Of a stretch of DNA of 64,000 nucleotides, positions 10,802 to 19,806 are shown one piece after another. A model generated the notes under the pieces. It saw nothing but the letters and a program-made list of their open reading frames with translations, was not told the DNA's origin and ran no database searches. The translations under genes and the position numbers were made by a program. How positions within the stretch are numbered: position 1 is the first letter of the stretch; every line of letters starts with the position of its first letter. The DNA comes from Rossellomorea pakistanensis (GTDB taxonomy: Bacteria; Bacillota; Bacilli; Bacillales; Bacillaceae_B). The DNA lies in contig NZ_JAFBDZ010000002.1 in assembly GCF_016908495.1 (NCBI RefSeq), forward strand, positions 372,001 to 436,000, written 5' to 3'.

Positions 10802-12286
10802 ATGGGAAATAGAATTGTCCTTAATACAGATGTTCATGAAGGAAAAATCAATAAAAATATCTATGGCCATTTTGCTGAACATTTAGGTCGGTGTATTTAT
10901 GAAGGGATTTGGGTTGGCGAGGATTCACCGATTGCAAATACGAATGGAATCCGGAATGATGTATTGGAAGCTCTTCGAAAAATTAACATACCTGTGCTTC
11001 GTTGGCCGGGAGGTTGTTTTGCAGATGAATATCATTGGAAAGATGGTGTAGGACCACGGGTTGACCGGAAGCGAATGGTCAATACACATTGGGGTGGTGT
11101 GGTAGAGAATAACCATTTTGGAACACATGAATTCATGATGCTTTGTGATCTGTTAGGAGCTGAGCCTTACATTTGTGGAAATGTTGGTAGTGGTACAGTG
11201 CAAGAGATGGCAGAGTGGGTGGAATACATGACATTTGATGGAGAATCCCCTATGGCAAATTGGCGTGTGGAAAATGGTCAAGAAGATCCGTGGATATTGA
11301 AATATTTTGGGGTAGGAAATGAAAATTGGGGCTGTGGAGGTAATATGCGGCCGCAATATTATGCTGATTTGTACCGCCGTTATCAAACGTACGTTAGAAA
11401 TTACGGGGGTAATCAAATTTACAAAATCGCGGGTGGAGCCAATATCGATGACTATACATGGACAGAAGTTCTGATGGGCGAGGCTGCACAATTCATGGAT
11501 GGACTTAGTCTCCACTATTACACAATCCCAGGAGATTTTTGGAAAGGAAAAGGTTCAGCTCTCAACTTTGAGGAAAGTGAATGGGATATCACGATGCTGA
11601 AGGCGCTTTATATTGAAGAGCTAATTAAAAAACATGCAACTATTATGGATAAGTATGATCCGGAGAAACGAATCGGGCTGATCGTTGATGAGTGGGGGAC
11701 ATGGTTTGATGTTGAACCAGGAACAAACCCTGGTTTCCTATACCAACAGAATAGCATTCGTGATGCTCTAGTTGCTGGCGTAACATTGAATATTTTCAAT
11801 AACCATTCTGACCGGGTTCAAATGGCGAACATCGCTCAAACGGTAAATGTCTTGCAAGCTATGGTTTTGACAGAAGGAGAAAAAATGATTCTGACGCCAA
11901 CCTATCACGTCTTCGATATGTATAAGGTTCACCAGGACGCAGAGAAACTTTCCATTAAGGTTGAATCTGATCATATAGCTTTTGATGGTCAAAATTTTCC
12001 ACAAATCCATACCTCTGCATCTCTATCTAAAGATGGAACCGTCAATATTAGCTTGTGTAATTTAGATAAACAAGATCAAGCGACTCTTGAGCTTGATATT
12101 AGAGGTGGAACATATTCCGATATCTCAGGAGTCATTCTCACAGCTCAAGCAATGAATGAACATAATACTTTCGAACAACCTGAAAATGTTAAACCTGAGA
12201 ATTTTACAGATTTTCAATCAAAGGAAGATGGATTAACTGTGAAATTACCTGCGATGTCCGTTGTGGTGCTATCTTTGAAAGCTTAA
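10802..12286 (+). CDS. Second intracellular alpha-L-arabinofuranosidase, GH51
   Basis: A 494-residue GH51 enzyme without a signal peptide. The acid/base Glu is E174 in GNENWGCGG and the nucleophile is E297 in VDEWGTWFD. The N-terminus carries [20 protein letters not shown], the pattern of the Xsa/Abf2 subgroup, and differs clearly from the first GH51 enzyme of this cluster, so the pair likely divides arabinan- and arabinoxylan-derived substrates. The ATG lies behind GAGGTGATCG. It has its own promoter with an AraR operator pair and is followed by egsA, galM and the araL relic. Confidence 0.94.
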   Translation: MGNRIVLNTDVHEGKINKNIYGHFAEHLGRCIYEGIWVGEDSPIANTNGIRNDVLEALRKINIPVLRWPGGCFADEYHWKDGVGPRVDRKRMVNTHWGGVVENNHFGTHEFMMLCDLLGAEPYICGNVGSGTVQEMAEWVEYMTFDGESPMANWRVENGQEDPWILKYFGVGNENWGCGGNMRPQYYADLYRRYQTYVRNYGGNQIYKIAGGANIDDYTWTEVLMGEAAQFMDGLSLHYYTIPGDFWKGKGSALNFEESEWDITMLKALYIEELIKKHATIMDKYDPEKRIGLIVDEWGTWFDVEPGTNPGFLYQQNSIRDALVAGVTLNIFNNHSDRVQMANIAQTVNVLQAMVLTEGEKMILTPTYHVFDMYKVHQDAEKLSIKVESDHIAFDGQNFPQIHTSASLSKDGTVNISLCNLDKQDQATLELDIRGGTYSDISGVILTAQAMNEHNTFEQPENVKPENFTDFQSKEDGLTVKLPAMSVVVLSLKA

Positions 12287-12354
12287 TTAAGAGATCAATA
12301 TGAGACAACTTCTCCCATAGGCTTTATTAATAATAGAGAGTGAAGAGGGATAGG

Positions 12355-13536
12355 ATGAAAGACTTTAAAGCGATTGACCAGTTAGCTAAAGAGCTTCATG
12401 AAGATCGTTCACAGCTTCCATATATTGAAGTTCGTAAAGGAGCTCTACAAGCAATCACACCATATATAAGAGAGCAAGGGTTTCGACACATCACTATTAT
12501 TGTCGACGATAATACTTGGGAAGCAGCAGGAGAAAGGATTTTTCATGAACTTGAAAAACATCAGATAGGCGGAGAGGTCGTTTTGATCAAGTCGAATGAA
12601 CATGACCAAGTACTCGCAGATGAAGATGCGATTGTGCAAGTTCTGGTAGAAACATCTCAGCAATCCAATGCTTTGATTGCTGTAGGAACAGGAACGATTC
12701 ATGATATTACTCGGTTCTGCAGTCATAAAATGAATATCCCTTTTCTTTCAGTACCTACGGCAGCGTCAGTAGATGGTTATACATCGAAAGGGGCTCCCCT
12801 TATTTTACGCGGCTTCAAACAGACGATTCAAACAGCTTCCCCGATCGCCGTTTTTGCAGATATTGATATTATCAAGAAAGCTCCTCGGGAAATGACAGCA
12901 GCAGGATTTGGAGATATTCTAGCAAAAAACACATCGCTCCTAGATTGGAAAATTTCCCATTGGATCAATGATGAGCCTTATAATGGACGAGCAGCGGATT
13001 TAACCCGTAATTCTTTACAGTTGTGTATCGATCATGTAGAGGAAATTGCCCAAGCTGATGATGAAGGGATTCGTTTATTGATGAATGCGTTGATTGAATC
13101 AGGACTCGTGATGCTACTGCTTAACTTTTCTAGATCTGCTTCCGGAGGAGAACACCATTTATCTCATTATTGGGAAATGGATTTACTAAAGCGGAATGCT
13201 CCCCAAGTTTTACATGGGGCGAAGGTAGGGGTAGCAACTGCGATCATCACGGAGCTTTATCAATCGTATGCTAACGATCTGGATGTGTTTGGTGCGAATA
13301 CTGGTCAAATAGCGGAAGAGATCCATCATTTATATAAACCGGACCAAATGACACAATGGCTCCAATTGGTTGGAGGGGCGACGACTCCTTATGAATTAGG
13401 GATTGACGACGATTTAGTACAAAAAAGCTTGAATGAAGCCTTTCGGTTGCGTGATCGTTACACAGGATTATATTTGATCAACCAGGCTAAGTCTAAGGAG
13501 ATTCTTTATCCTGTGAGTAAGAATATTGAGTTGTAA
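12355..13536 (+). CDS. egsA: Glycerol-1-phosphate dehydrogenase (EgsA/AraM)
   Basis: An NAD(P)H-dependent, metal-requiring dehydrogenase that makes sn-glycerol 1-phosphate from dihydroxyacetone phosphate. In B. subtilis the gene is araM, inside the ara operon, and the product feeds the heptaprenylglyceryl lipid pathway. Family motifs are AVGTGTIHDITRF, PTAASVDGYTSKGAPLI, AGFGDILAKNTSLLDWKI and the metal-binding SASGGEHHLSHYWE, followed by HGAKVGVAT. The ATG at 12355 follows GAAGAGGG and gives 393 aa, close to the B. subtilis protein; the GTG at 12340 is the alternative. Its link to arabinose use is conserved but unexplained. Confidence 0.92.
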   Translation: MKDFKAIDQLAKELHEDRSQLPYIEVRKGALQAITPYIREQGFRHITIIVDDNTWEAAGERIFHELEKHQIGGEVVLIKSNEHDQVLADEDAIVQVLVETSQQSNALIAVGTGTIHDITRFCSHKMNIPFLSVPTAASVDGYTSKGAPLILRGFKQTIQTASPIAVFADIDIIKKAPREMTAAGFGDILAKNTSLLDWKISHWINDEPYNGRAADLTRNSLQLCIDHVEEIAQADDEGIRLLMNALIESGLVMLLLNFSRSASGGEHHLSHYWEMDLLKRNAPQVLHGAKVGVATAIITELYQSYANDLDVFGANTGQIAEEIHHLYKPDQMTQWLQLVGGATTPYELGIDDDLVQKSLNEAFRLRDRYTGLYLINQAKSKEILYPVSKNIEL

Positions 13537-13765
13537 AGGGTGCAATCGTGCAATGCAACAAAATGTCCAGCAATTGATTGAAGAACAACTTTCGTTAGAA
13601 ACGGACCTAGTATCTGATCGAACGTATCAAGCTAGATGGGAAATTTGTTCTGCCTGCCCTTCGCTATATGCGGATACTACGTGTCTTCATTGCGGTTGTT
13701 TTGTTCAGTTTCGTGCAAGGCTCGCTTATAAAAATTGTCCAAATCCTGGTGGTAGCCATTGGTGA
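13526..13765 (+). CDS. Small Cys-rich protein (DUF6171-like)
   Basis: A 79-residue protein with a CKGC knuckle at its very start and a second Cys cluster (CSACPSLYADTTCLHCGC) in the C-terminal half, suggesting one zinc or iron site. It starts with TTG and overlaps the end of egsA by 11 bases. I think it belongs to the DUF6171 family, but its function is unknown. Its position between egsA and galM places it in the arabinose transcription unit. Confidence 0.7.
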   Translation: MSCKGCNRAMQQNVQQLIEEQLSLETDLVSDRTYQARWEICSACPSLYADTTCLHCGCFVQFRARLAYKNCPNPGGSHW

Positions 13766-13780
13766 AAAGGAGTTGATGGG

Positions 13781-14836
13781 ATGCATATCGATACACAGAC
13801 TGTTCAAGTCCATGGACAATCCCAGTGGACGCTGTACCGTCTTAAAAATGACCATGGAATGAATGTTGATTTTTTAAATTATGGGGGAATTATTACTAAG
13901 ATTTTAGTTCCAGACAGAAATGGCTCGTTTGAGAATGTAGTCCTTGGATATGAAAATTATGAAGACTATGTAGAAAATCGGGGTTTTCTCGGTGCGCTGA
14001 TCGGTCGGGTAGCAGGTCGAATTAAGAACGCTACCTTTGAAATAGAAGGAAAGTTGTATCAGGTAGATAAAAATGAAGGCGACCATCACTTACACGGAGG
14101 TAAAAATGGTTTCCATCAGGCGCTATGGGAAGCGACTCCTTTTCAGACGGACGAGAAAGTTGGTGTGAAACTTACCCGTCATAGCAAAGATGGAGAAGAG
14201 GGCTATCCTGGAAATGTGATTGTAGAGGTGACCTATTCACTTACTAATGACAATCAATTTGTCATCGACTACCGAGCGAATACGGATCAAATGACTCCTT
14301 TAACGTTAACCAATCATTCTTATTTTAACTTAAGTGGAAATGCCCAAAGGACCATTCATGATCATCTAGTATCATTAGATAGTTCCCAATTTGTTGAATT
14401 GGATCATCAATTAATTCCTACAGGAAAATGGATGTGTGTGAGTGGGACAACCTATGATTTTCGCAAAAAGCGGAAATTAAGAGAAGGTTTTACTTATAAG
14501 GTTCAACAACATGAGGTAGCAAACGGTGGATATGATCACTATTTTTTATTCGATAAAAAAGCAGAACATGACATAGTTCTTGAGGACCAAGAAGCTGGAC
14601 GGTCGATGACGATACAAACCGACCAACCAGGTGTTGTGATGTATACATCTAATATTCTCCCAGAAGGAATAAGCTTATCAGGAGGAGAAACACGAAAGTA
14701 CGCAGGGATATGCTTAGAAACACAAAGTTCTCCCGCCTCATTACATGATAATGGTTTTCCGAATGTTTTGGTAACTCCAGATACTCCGTACCATAAGCAA
14801 ACGGTGTTCACTTTTCGAAATGGGGAAAATGAATGA
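13781..14836 (+). CDS. galM: Aldose 1-epimerase (mutarotase)
   Basis: Interconverts the alpha and beta anomers of free sugars; here probably arabinose released by the GH51 enzymes. It is a 351-residue beta-sandwich protein of the GalM family with HHLHGGKNGFHQ in the first third, the catalytic His in TLTNHSYFNLSG, and the catalytic Glu in GICLETQSSPASLHDNGFPN near the end. The ribosome binding site AAAAGGAG precedes the ATG, which follows the small Cys-rich gene by 15 bp. Its TGA overlaps the ATG of the araL relic. Confidence 0.93.
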   Translation: MHIDTQTVQVHGQSQWTLYRLKNDHGMNVDFLNYGGIITKILVPDRNGSFENVVLGYENYEDYVENRGFLGALIGRVAGRIKNATFEIEGKLYQVDKNEGDHHLHGGKNGFHQALWEATPFQTDEKVGVKLTRHSKDGEEGYPGNVIVEVTYSLTNDNQFVIDYRANTDQMTPLTLTNHSYFNLSGNAQRTIHDHLVSLDSSQFVELDHQLIPTGKWMCVSGTTYDFRKKRKLREGFTYKVQQHEVANGGYDHYFLFDKKAEHDIVLEDQEAGRSMTIQTDQPGVVMYTSNILPEGISLSGGETRKYAGICLETQSSPASLHDNGFPNVLVTPDTPYHKQTVFTFRNGENE

Positions 14837-14997
14837 GTACTTATGATGAATTGCAAGGGTTCCTTATTGATTTAGATGGAACCGTGTGGAAAGAGATGAA
14901 GTTAATCGAAGGAGCGGCGGGGACAACCCGAGTGTTACCAAGTGATCGAAACAGAGTGGTGGCTTTAAGCAATCGCGGGACGCATTCCCGCATTTAA
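14833..14997 (+). pseudogene. araL: Truncated relic of araL (HAD phosphatase, NagD type)
   Basis: A 54-codon frame starts at ATG 14833, overlapping the galM stop as ATGA. It reads FLIDLDGTVWKEMKLIEGA and then ALSNRGTHSR, after which a TAA stops it. These are motif I (DxD) and motif II of NagD-type HAD phosphatases, and the LSNRG...SR pattern matches B. subtilis AraL, encoded in the ara operon there. A complete AraL has about 270 residues, so roughly four fifths are missing and no continuation is visible in other frames before the repeat at 15163. Confidence 0.8.
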
Positions 14998-15162
14998 ACA
15001 GAGTTGTTTGTACATGGGAGTTTATGAAGGTACGGTTGTTATGGTTTAACAAAATCAGGTTATCAAAATGATGAATAGTTTCCTAATGATACCTTCACAA
15101 TCGTGCGCATTTCCAGAGTAAGAATCATCACCACGGACCTATTTTAATCCATATCTGATGTT

Positions 15163-15290
15163 GAAGGGGCTGTCCCAAAAGGGGTCCGGAACCACTATGA
15201 TTGTAAATATATAGAAGTTATTATTTTGAGGTTTTTTCTATATATTGAATGGTGGTTCCTGACACCTTGGGTTTGGGAAAGCCTCTTTTT
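15163..15290 (+). repeat. Nested-hairpin intergenic element, copy 3
   Basis: Outer arms GGGGCTGTCCCAAAA and TTTGGGAAAGCCTC enclose inner arms GGAACCAC and GGTGGTTCC and an AT-rich stem (ATATATAGAAG against TTTCTATATAT). It ends in a T-run and lies after the araL relic, so it may stop transcription of the ara region. Confidence 0.78.
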
Positions 15291-15416
15291 AATTCTGCTT
15301 GGAGGTTATACAATCGTAAATTTGTCGATTTAAAAATTCAAAGGAAATTTCAGGGATATTCTTAGTGCTTATAGAGAAAATTAAGAGATAAGAATAAACC
15401 TAGGGGGATAGGTACG

Positions 15417-16415
15417 ATGACGAATAAAGTGAAAATGAGCTCAGCAGAACTCGGTGCCTTATGGACAACCTACAACAAAAAAACAATGATTATGAGGATA
15501 TTGGAGTACTTTATCGCAAAATCGGATGATCAAAAAGCTAAAGACCTCATGTCAGGGTTATGGAAACAGCTTGATGTAAAAGTCAAAGAGATTAAAACGA
15601 TGTTACACAATGAAGGGGCAGTACCACCCGTTGCCTTTACTATGGAAGATGTGAATCTGGAGGCACCGAGGTTATATGATAATGGATTTGATATCATGTT
15701 CTGTCGAATCTTAAAGGAAATCAGCATGGGAATGTATGTACTCCATATGACGATTTCTTATCGTGAAGATATTGTTAAACTTTATAAGCAACTGACAGAA
15801 ATAACCCAGTTTTATTATAATCAGTTCACACAATATCTTCTGGAAGAAGGGCTGTTGCCACGGCCAACGTTTGTTAACATGCCAAAATCGGTAGATGATT
15901 TAGATGACAAATCCTATTTGAAAGGGTCCAATCTTTTGAGGAGCAAGCGGGATCTAAATGTGGTGGAGTTTGGACTTCTCTATCATGCAGTTGAGACCAA
16001 TATAACCGGAATGCAACTGATGACAGGATTTGCCCAATGTTCAAAGGATAAAGAAATAAAGAAATACTTTATAAAAGGGAAAGAGCTTTCAAAAGAAATA
16101 TTAAATGAAACAGTGGATATCCTCCTTCAGAGTGATATTCAACCACCAGCGACACCAGGGGGGACGATTACAAGTTCAAAAGAAGCTCCATTTTCGGAAA
16201 AGCTCATGTTGTATTGTACATACCTTTTGTGCAGCTTTAGTATAGGAGGGAATGGTTTTGGAGCGGGGCTTAGTTTGCGTAATGATTTGAATGTGAAATT
16301 CGGGATATTTGGAAAGGATACTTATGAATTCATGCGAGAAGGTGTTAAAATCATGATTTCTAACGGCATGATGGAAGAACCACCTCGAATGGATATTAAT
16401 CATTTAAATCATTAG
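15417..16415 (+). CDS. DUF3231 family protein
   Basis: A 332-residue soluble protein that looks like two copies of one helical module of about 160 residues: LWTTYNKKTMIMRILEYFIA at the start, with a related FGLLYHAVETNITGMQLMTGF in the second half. Both modules end near a PP-containing segment. This is the DUF3231 pattern, frequent in spore-forming Bacillaceae and with no established function. No signal peptide is present. GGGGGA lies before the ATG. It is followed 59 bp later by a paralogue. Confidence 0.8.
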   Translation: MTNKVKMSSAELGALWTTYNKKTMIMRILEYFIAKSDDQKAKDLMSGLWKQLDVKVKEIKTMLHNEGAVPPVAFTMEDVNLEAPRLYDNGFDIMFCRILKEISMGMYVLHMTISYREDIVKLYKQLTEITQFYYNQFTQYLLEEGLLPRPTFVNMPKSVDDLDDKSYLKGSNLLRSKRDLNVVEFGLLYHAVETNITGMQLMTGFAQCSKDKEIKKYFIKGKELSKEILNETVDILLQSDIQPPATPGGTITSSKEAPFSEKLMLYCTYLLCSFSIGGNGFGAGLSLRNDLNVKFGIFGKDTYEFMREGVKIMISNGMMEEPPRMDINHLNH

Positions 16416-16474
16416 TAATCTCTTGAAGTTTTACTTTATTAGTAAGCAAAGGATAAGTACTAGGAGGAATATCA

Positions 16475-17485
16475 ATGGAAACCAATCATCACCCTAAATT
16501 AACGTCTACTGAAATTTCAAATCTTTGGACAACTTTCCAAGGCGGTACGATGACTATATGTGGTGTGAAGTATTTTTTAGCAAACGTTAAAGATAAAAGT
16601 ATCCGTGATCTCTTACAGTATTCGTTAGATTTTACTAAAAAACGTCTTCAAACCATTACCCAAATATTAAATGCTGAAAATTACCCTATTCCAGTTGGTT
16701 TTACTGAACAAGATGTGGATACAGAGGCCCCTAGGTTATTTTCTGATTCCATGATTCTATTTTATATGTTGAATATGGGAAGGCTTGGTCTTACTGGAGA
16801 AAGTCTGCTATTCTCACTTTCAGCACGGGATGATATTGCGGCTTTCTACTCGGAATGTGTCACACAATCGAAAGAGCTTGTAGACAGGGGAAGAAAACTG
16901 GCTATCGATAAAGGTATTTTTATTCGTCCCCCTTACTTACCAACCCCGAATCAGGTGGATTTCGTAAAGAAACAAAGCTTCTTAAATGGTTGGTTGGGAG
17001 ACCGCAGACCTCTTTTAGGAATTGAAATCGCTAACCTTGTGTACAATTCCGAAAGAAATGCGCTTGGTGAAGCTTTGATAACCGGATTTAGTCAAGTTGT
17101 GAGATCTAAGGATGTTCGTCAATACATGTTAAAGGGAAGAGAAATTTCAGGAAAGCACTTCGAGATATTCAGCTCAGTTCTACATGAGGAGCATCTGTCG
17201 GCAACATTAAATATGACCTCGGAGGTAACGGATTCCACGGTTCCTCCATTTTCTGATAAATTAATGATGTTTCACATTGCAGGGCTTGTCGCGTCTGGGA
17301 TTGGCCAATATGGAGCAGCCACGTCAGTTAGTCCAAGGCGTGATTTAGGAATGATGTACACTCGGCTAATGGCAGAAATTGTGAAATACTCGGAAGATGG
17401 AGCCAATATTATGATTGACAATGGTTGGATGGAGCAACCCCCAATGGCAGCGGACCGTGATGAATTAGCTAAAAGAAAAGGATAA
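16475..17485 (+). CDS. DUF3231 family protein, paralogue
   Basis: A 336-residue paralogue of the preceding gene, with the same two-module plan (LWTTFQGGTMTICGVKYFLA; IANLVYNSERNALGEALITGF) and the same C-terminal pattern DNGWMEQPP against SNGMMEEPP. The two have diverged strongly, so the duplication is old. The ribosome binding site is AGGAGG, eight bases before ATG. It is very probably cotranscribed with its neighbour. Confidence 0.8.
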   Translation: METNHHPKLTSTEISNLWTTFQGGTMTICGVKYFLANVKDKSIRDLLQYSLDFTKKRLQTITQILNAENYPIPVGFTEQDVDTEAPRLFSDSMILFYMLNMGRLGLTGESLLFSLSARDDIAAFYSECVTQSKELVDRGRKLAIDKGIFIRPPYLPTPNQVDFVKKQSFLNGWLGDRRPLLGIEIANLVYNSERNALGEALITGFSQVVRSKDVRQYMLKGREISGKHFEIFSSVLHEEHLSATLNMTSEVTDSTVPPFSDKLMMFHIAGLVASGIGQYGAATSVSPRRDLGMMYTRLMAEIVKYSEDGANIMIDNGWMEQPPMAADRDELAKRKG

Positions 17486-17489
17486 GTGT

Positions 17490-17936
17490 ATGGAGAAACT
17501 CTTATGGAGTATTGCATTCCCTGGGTTTGGACAATTATTAAACGGCAGATATATAAAGGGGATTATGATCATCGCATTGGAAATCCTAATTAATGTGCAA
17601 GCCAATTTTAATACAGCGATTATTGCTAGTTTTCAAGGGGACATTTCAAAAGCGATTCAAGAAACGAATGATCAATGGCTAATGTTTTACCCATGTTTAT
17701 ATTTCTTTGCCATCTGGGATGCATATAAGGATGCAGGGGGAGGAGAAAATCCTTATTCCTTTCTTCCGTTTGTTTTTGGAGCCTACTTCGTAACGGTGGG
17801 ATTAATTTTTTCCTCGAATTTGAAATTGTTTGGTGTATTGGTTGGTCCCGTTTGGCTGCCAATGCTTTTTTCAATTCCAGGTATAGGAGTCGGATTGTTA
17901 TTAAAAGAAACAATATCTAAAATTAGAAACCATTAA
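17490..17936 (+). CDS. Small multi-pass membrane protein, unknown
   Basis: A 148-residue protein with about four hydrophobic segments. Its N-terminus, AFPGFGQLLNGRYIKGIMII, resembles the start of TM2/DUF5683-type membrane proteins, which begin with a PGxGQ(L/F)xxGR pattern. The start lies five bases after the preceding DUF3231 stop, with the ribosome binding site inside that gene's end, so it is cotranscribed. A terminator follows directly. Function unknown. Confidence 0.7.
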   Translation: MEKLLWSIAFPGFGQLLNGRYIKGIMIIALEILINVQANFNTAIIASFQGDISKAIQETNDQWLMFYPCLYFFAIWDAYKDAGGGENPYSFLPFVFGAYFVTVGLIFSSNLKLFGVLVGPVWLPMLFSIPGIGVGLLLKETISKIRNH

Positions 17937-17970
17937 GCTGATAAGGGTCTATCCTATCAGTTTTTTATTT
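17935..17970 (+). terminator. Terminator of the DUF3231 operon
   Basis: CTGATAAGGGT pairs with ATCCTATCAG around a short loop, followed by six T. Confidence 0.85.
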
Positions 17971-18015
17971 TCTTTAGGTTTTCATTAGGAATATAAAAAA
18001 AAACCATAGATAGGG

Positions 18016-18120
18016 GACACGTGCATTAACTCCATGTTCTCATGCATAAAATTAGATTCTTGTGCATTGACTAGTCATTTTCGTGCACAAAATCAAAAAG
18101 TTATGCATTACCACATTTAA
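18016..18120 (-). repeat. Short-period repeat with GTGCAT/ATGCAT boxes
   Basis: GTGCAT, ATGCAT, GTGCAT, GTGCAC and ATGCAT boxes start at 18021, 18042, 18062, 18083 and 18103, so the spacing alternates 21 and 20 bp (two DNA turns) within a 41-bp period. The complement of 18041-18070 is nearly repeated at 63594-63625. No coding potential is seen. Confidence 0.65.
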
Positions 18121-18329
18121 GAAAAGGAAGATAATGATTTTTCTTATGATGAAGTAAACTAGAATGATTAATTGTTTGAATTCTAAAGGAAAAACAACGA
18201 ATGAGTGATAAATTTAATCAAAGTTAGTGAAAAAGAAGAACATATTAATCAGGGGAAATCGTTTTTGGTGTAGTAGGAAAAAGCCAAATAAAGAGAAACG
18301 CTATTTATCAATATTTCTAAAATCAAATT

Positions 18330-18369
18330 GAGCTGTCTGATTGTAGATAGATGACTTATCAGACAGCTC
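18330..18369 (-). terminator. Terminator of the IDEAL-domain gene
   Basis: GAGCTGTCTGAT and ATCAGACAGCTC are perfect inverted arms around a 16-base loop. On the minus strand they are followed by an AT-rich, T-containing stretch. Confidence 0.7.
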
Positions 18370-18435
18370 CTTCCTTGCATTGACTTAAATTATATAAATG
18401 TTTAATTTAGTATTCCGAAATGCCTATTATACTAC

Positions 18436-18630
18436 TTAAGAAATCTTCTTTAATTCCTCTGTTAAACGTAGGAATTCTTTCTTGTTTCTGTTCTGTAATG
18501 ACTGGTCGATTTTCTGTTGGATTTTCTCTTTTCGGAAATCAAAAAGTGCTTTGTCTAACACCATTTCAGCAAATAGAGAATCCATAGCATTTACCTCGTG
18601 TTGTGGTGAATTGAGCAATTTCTTTTCCAT
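18436..18630 (-). CDS. Small IDEAL-domain protein
   Basis: A 64-residue cytoplasmic protein. The C-terminal half (LFAEMVLDKALFDFRKEKI followed by QQKIDQSLQNRNKKEFLRL) matches the IDEAL domain, a short helical element of Bacillales proteins such as the C-terminus of YpiB, with no settled biochemical role. On the minus strand AAGGAGTTG precedes the ATG at 18630. It stands alone with its own terminator. Confidence 0.78.
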   Translation of the reverse strand: MEKKLLNSPQHEVNAMDSLFAEMVLDKALFDFRKEKIQQKIDQSLQNRNKKEFLRLTEELKKIS

Positions 18631-18848
18631 GAAAAATCAACTCCTTGACCTTTTTTCTATTATACTAACCATTTTCGTAATATTCAAAACATTTGTTTTG
18701 GTAATTTGATACATTCACGAAAAAATTTTGGGGTCAGCATTTAGAAATATTATTAGAATGGTATGTATGATAACCAAAAGAGGGGGCTATCCGAATCAAA
18801 TATTATTTTAATTATCAAATAGCTGTCCAAAATAATATGACAAAGAAC

Positions 18849-18895
18849 AAAAAGTCCTCAGCCATTTATCGGTAGTAAATGACTGAAGACCTTTT
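18849..18895 (-). terminator. Terminator behind the start-less membrane ORF
   Basis: AAAGTCCTCAGCCATTTA and TAAATGACTGAAGACCTTTT form a long stem around a short loop. On the minus strand it is followed by T residues, 64 bases after the stop of the ORF at 18959, which supports the view that that frame is or was a gene. Confidence 0.75.
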
Positions 18896-18958
18896 ATACG
18901 AGGTTTTATGACCATACTTTGTTGAAAATAGTCCTCCGTTAGCATTATAAGCATTATA

Positions 18959-19186
18959 TTATTTATAGTTTTTTTCAACAAATGTCCAAATTAGAAAAAT
19001 GAAACTAGATGTACCAACTACAATAAAAAAACTATTCGTAATAAGATGAAAATCCAATTCATGAATAGTTTTGTCAACTTCACCATTATGAAGAGTCAAA
19101 CCCTTGTATTCGAGCGCAAAGTAAGAGATGATGATTCCGATAAAAAAACCACCTAATAAAGAAATCCAACCTTTTATAAAAGGAAT
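18959..19186 (-). CDS. Two-segment membrane protein frame without ATG, GTG or TTG start
   Basis: On the minus strand an open frame of 75 codons runs to TAA at 18959. It shows two clear membrane segments (KGWISLLGGFFIGIIISYFA and SFFIVVGTSSFIFLIWTFV) with a short polar loop between them. GGGAGG lies directly before its first ATT codon (19186-19184) and nine bases before an in-frame ATA (19177). The first in-frame TTG is far inside, at codon 30. Either a rare start codon is used, or the start has been lost by mutation. No family is recognised. Confidence 0.5.
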   Translation of the reverse strand: MPFIKGWISLLGGFFIGIIISYFALEYKGLTLHNGEVDKTIHELDFHLITNSFFIVVGTSSFIFLIWTFVEKNYK

Positions 19187-19307
19187 CCTCCCTTTTTTCT
19201 ATATAATATTCCTAGGATTTTTGATGGATTCCGGTTGAATTAAAGCCCACGAGTCGATTTAGGAAGGGAATAGTTAAGCAATTCTTCATAATAATTATTA
19301 GGATTGC

Positions 19308-19754
19308 TTATTTTGTTTTCAACAAAAAATTTCGCCATTGTTGAATCTCAGCAATATAGTCACTTTCCGACAGCTGGTATTCTCCATTATACATTGTTGA
19401 ACAAGCATTATACTTTATACTACCTTCTACCTTGAACGTCTCAGTTTGCAAATCGACTACCCCCAAAAAGCATCTATGAGGCTGTCAAATCGATAACAAC
19501 GGATTTTCATGCCCTCAAAGAGCATCTATGAGGCCGTCAAATCGACATCCGAGCATTTTCACGGTCCCGAACTCTCTTCTGAATACCAAATGTCAACTTT
19601 CATATTAATTCTGTATTCAAAGTAAACACCATTATATAAACAGACGTCTTCTTTGATTAGATTACTCTTTGAATTTATCGGCTGCTTAATTCCTGATTTT
19701 GAAAAATATTCCACTAAACCTATAAAACAGATGTTATGATATTGTTTGTGCTAC
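19308..19754 (-). pseudogene. Gene relic interrupted by a 52-bp-period repeat
   Basis: Minus-strand frames on either side of a repeat look like two parts of one protein. The upstream part reads VYFEYRINMKVDIWYSEESSG and then meets a stop. The downstream part reads VDLQTETFKVEGSIKYNA and ends EIQQWRNFLLKTK at 19308. Between them lies about 105 bp of repeat (19452-19560). No start codon is seen at the upstream end. I do not recognise the protein. The reading is based on open frames only and needs a homologue to confirm it. Confidence 0.5.
19452..19560 (-). repeat. 52-bp-period repeat, two units, inside a gene relic
   Basis: AGCATCTATGAGGC(T/C)GTCAAATCGA occurs with starts at about 19469 and 19521, exactly 52 bp apart. 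The complement contains GGCATGAAAATCCG, like the units of the array at 37377. Confidence 0.7.
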
Positions 19755-19806
19755 AAAGTACAGAGAGATTTTTGAAAATAACCATATCATTATAGTAGGT
19801 GAAGTC

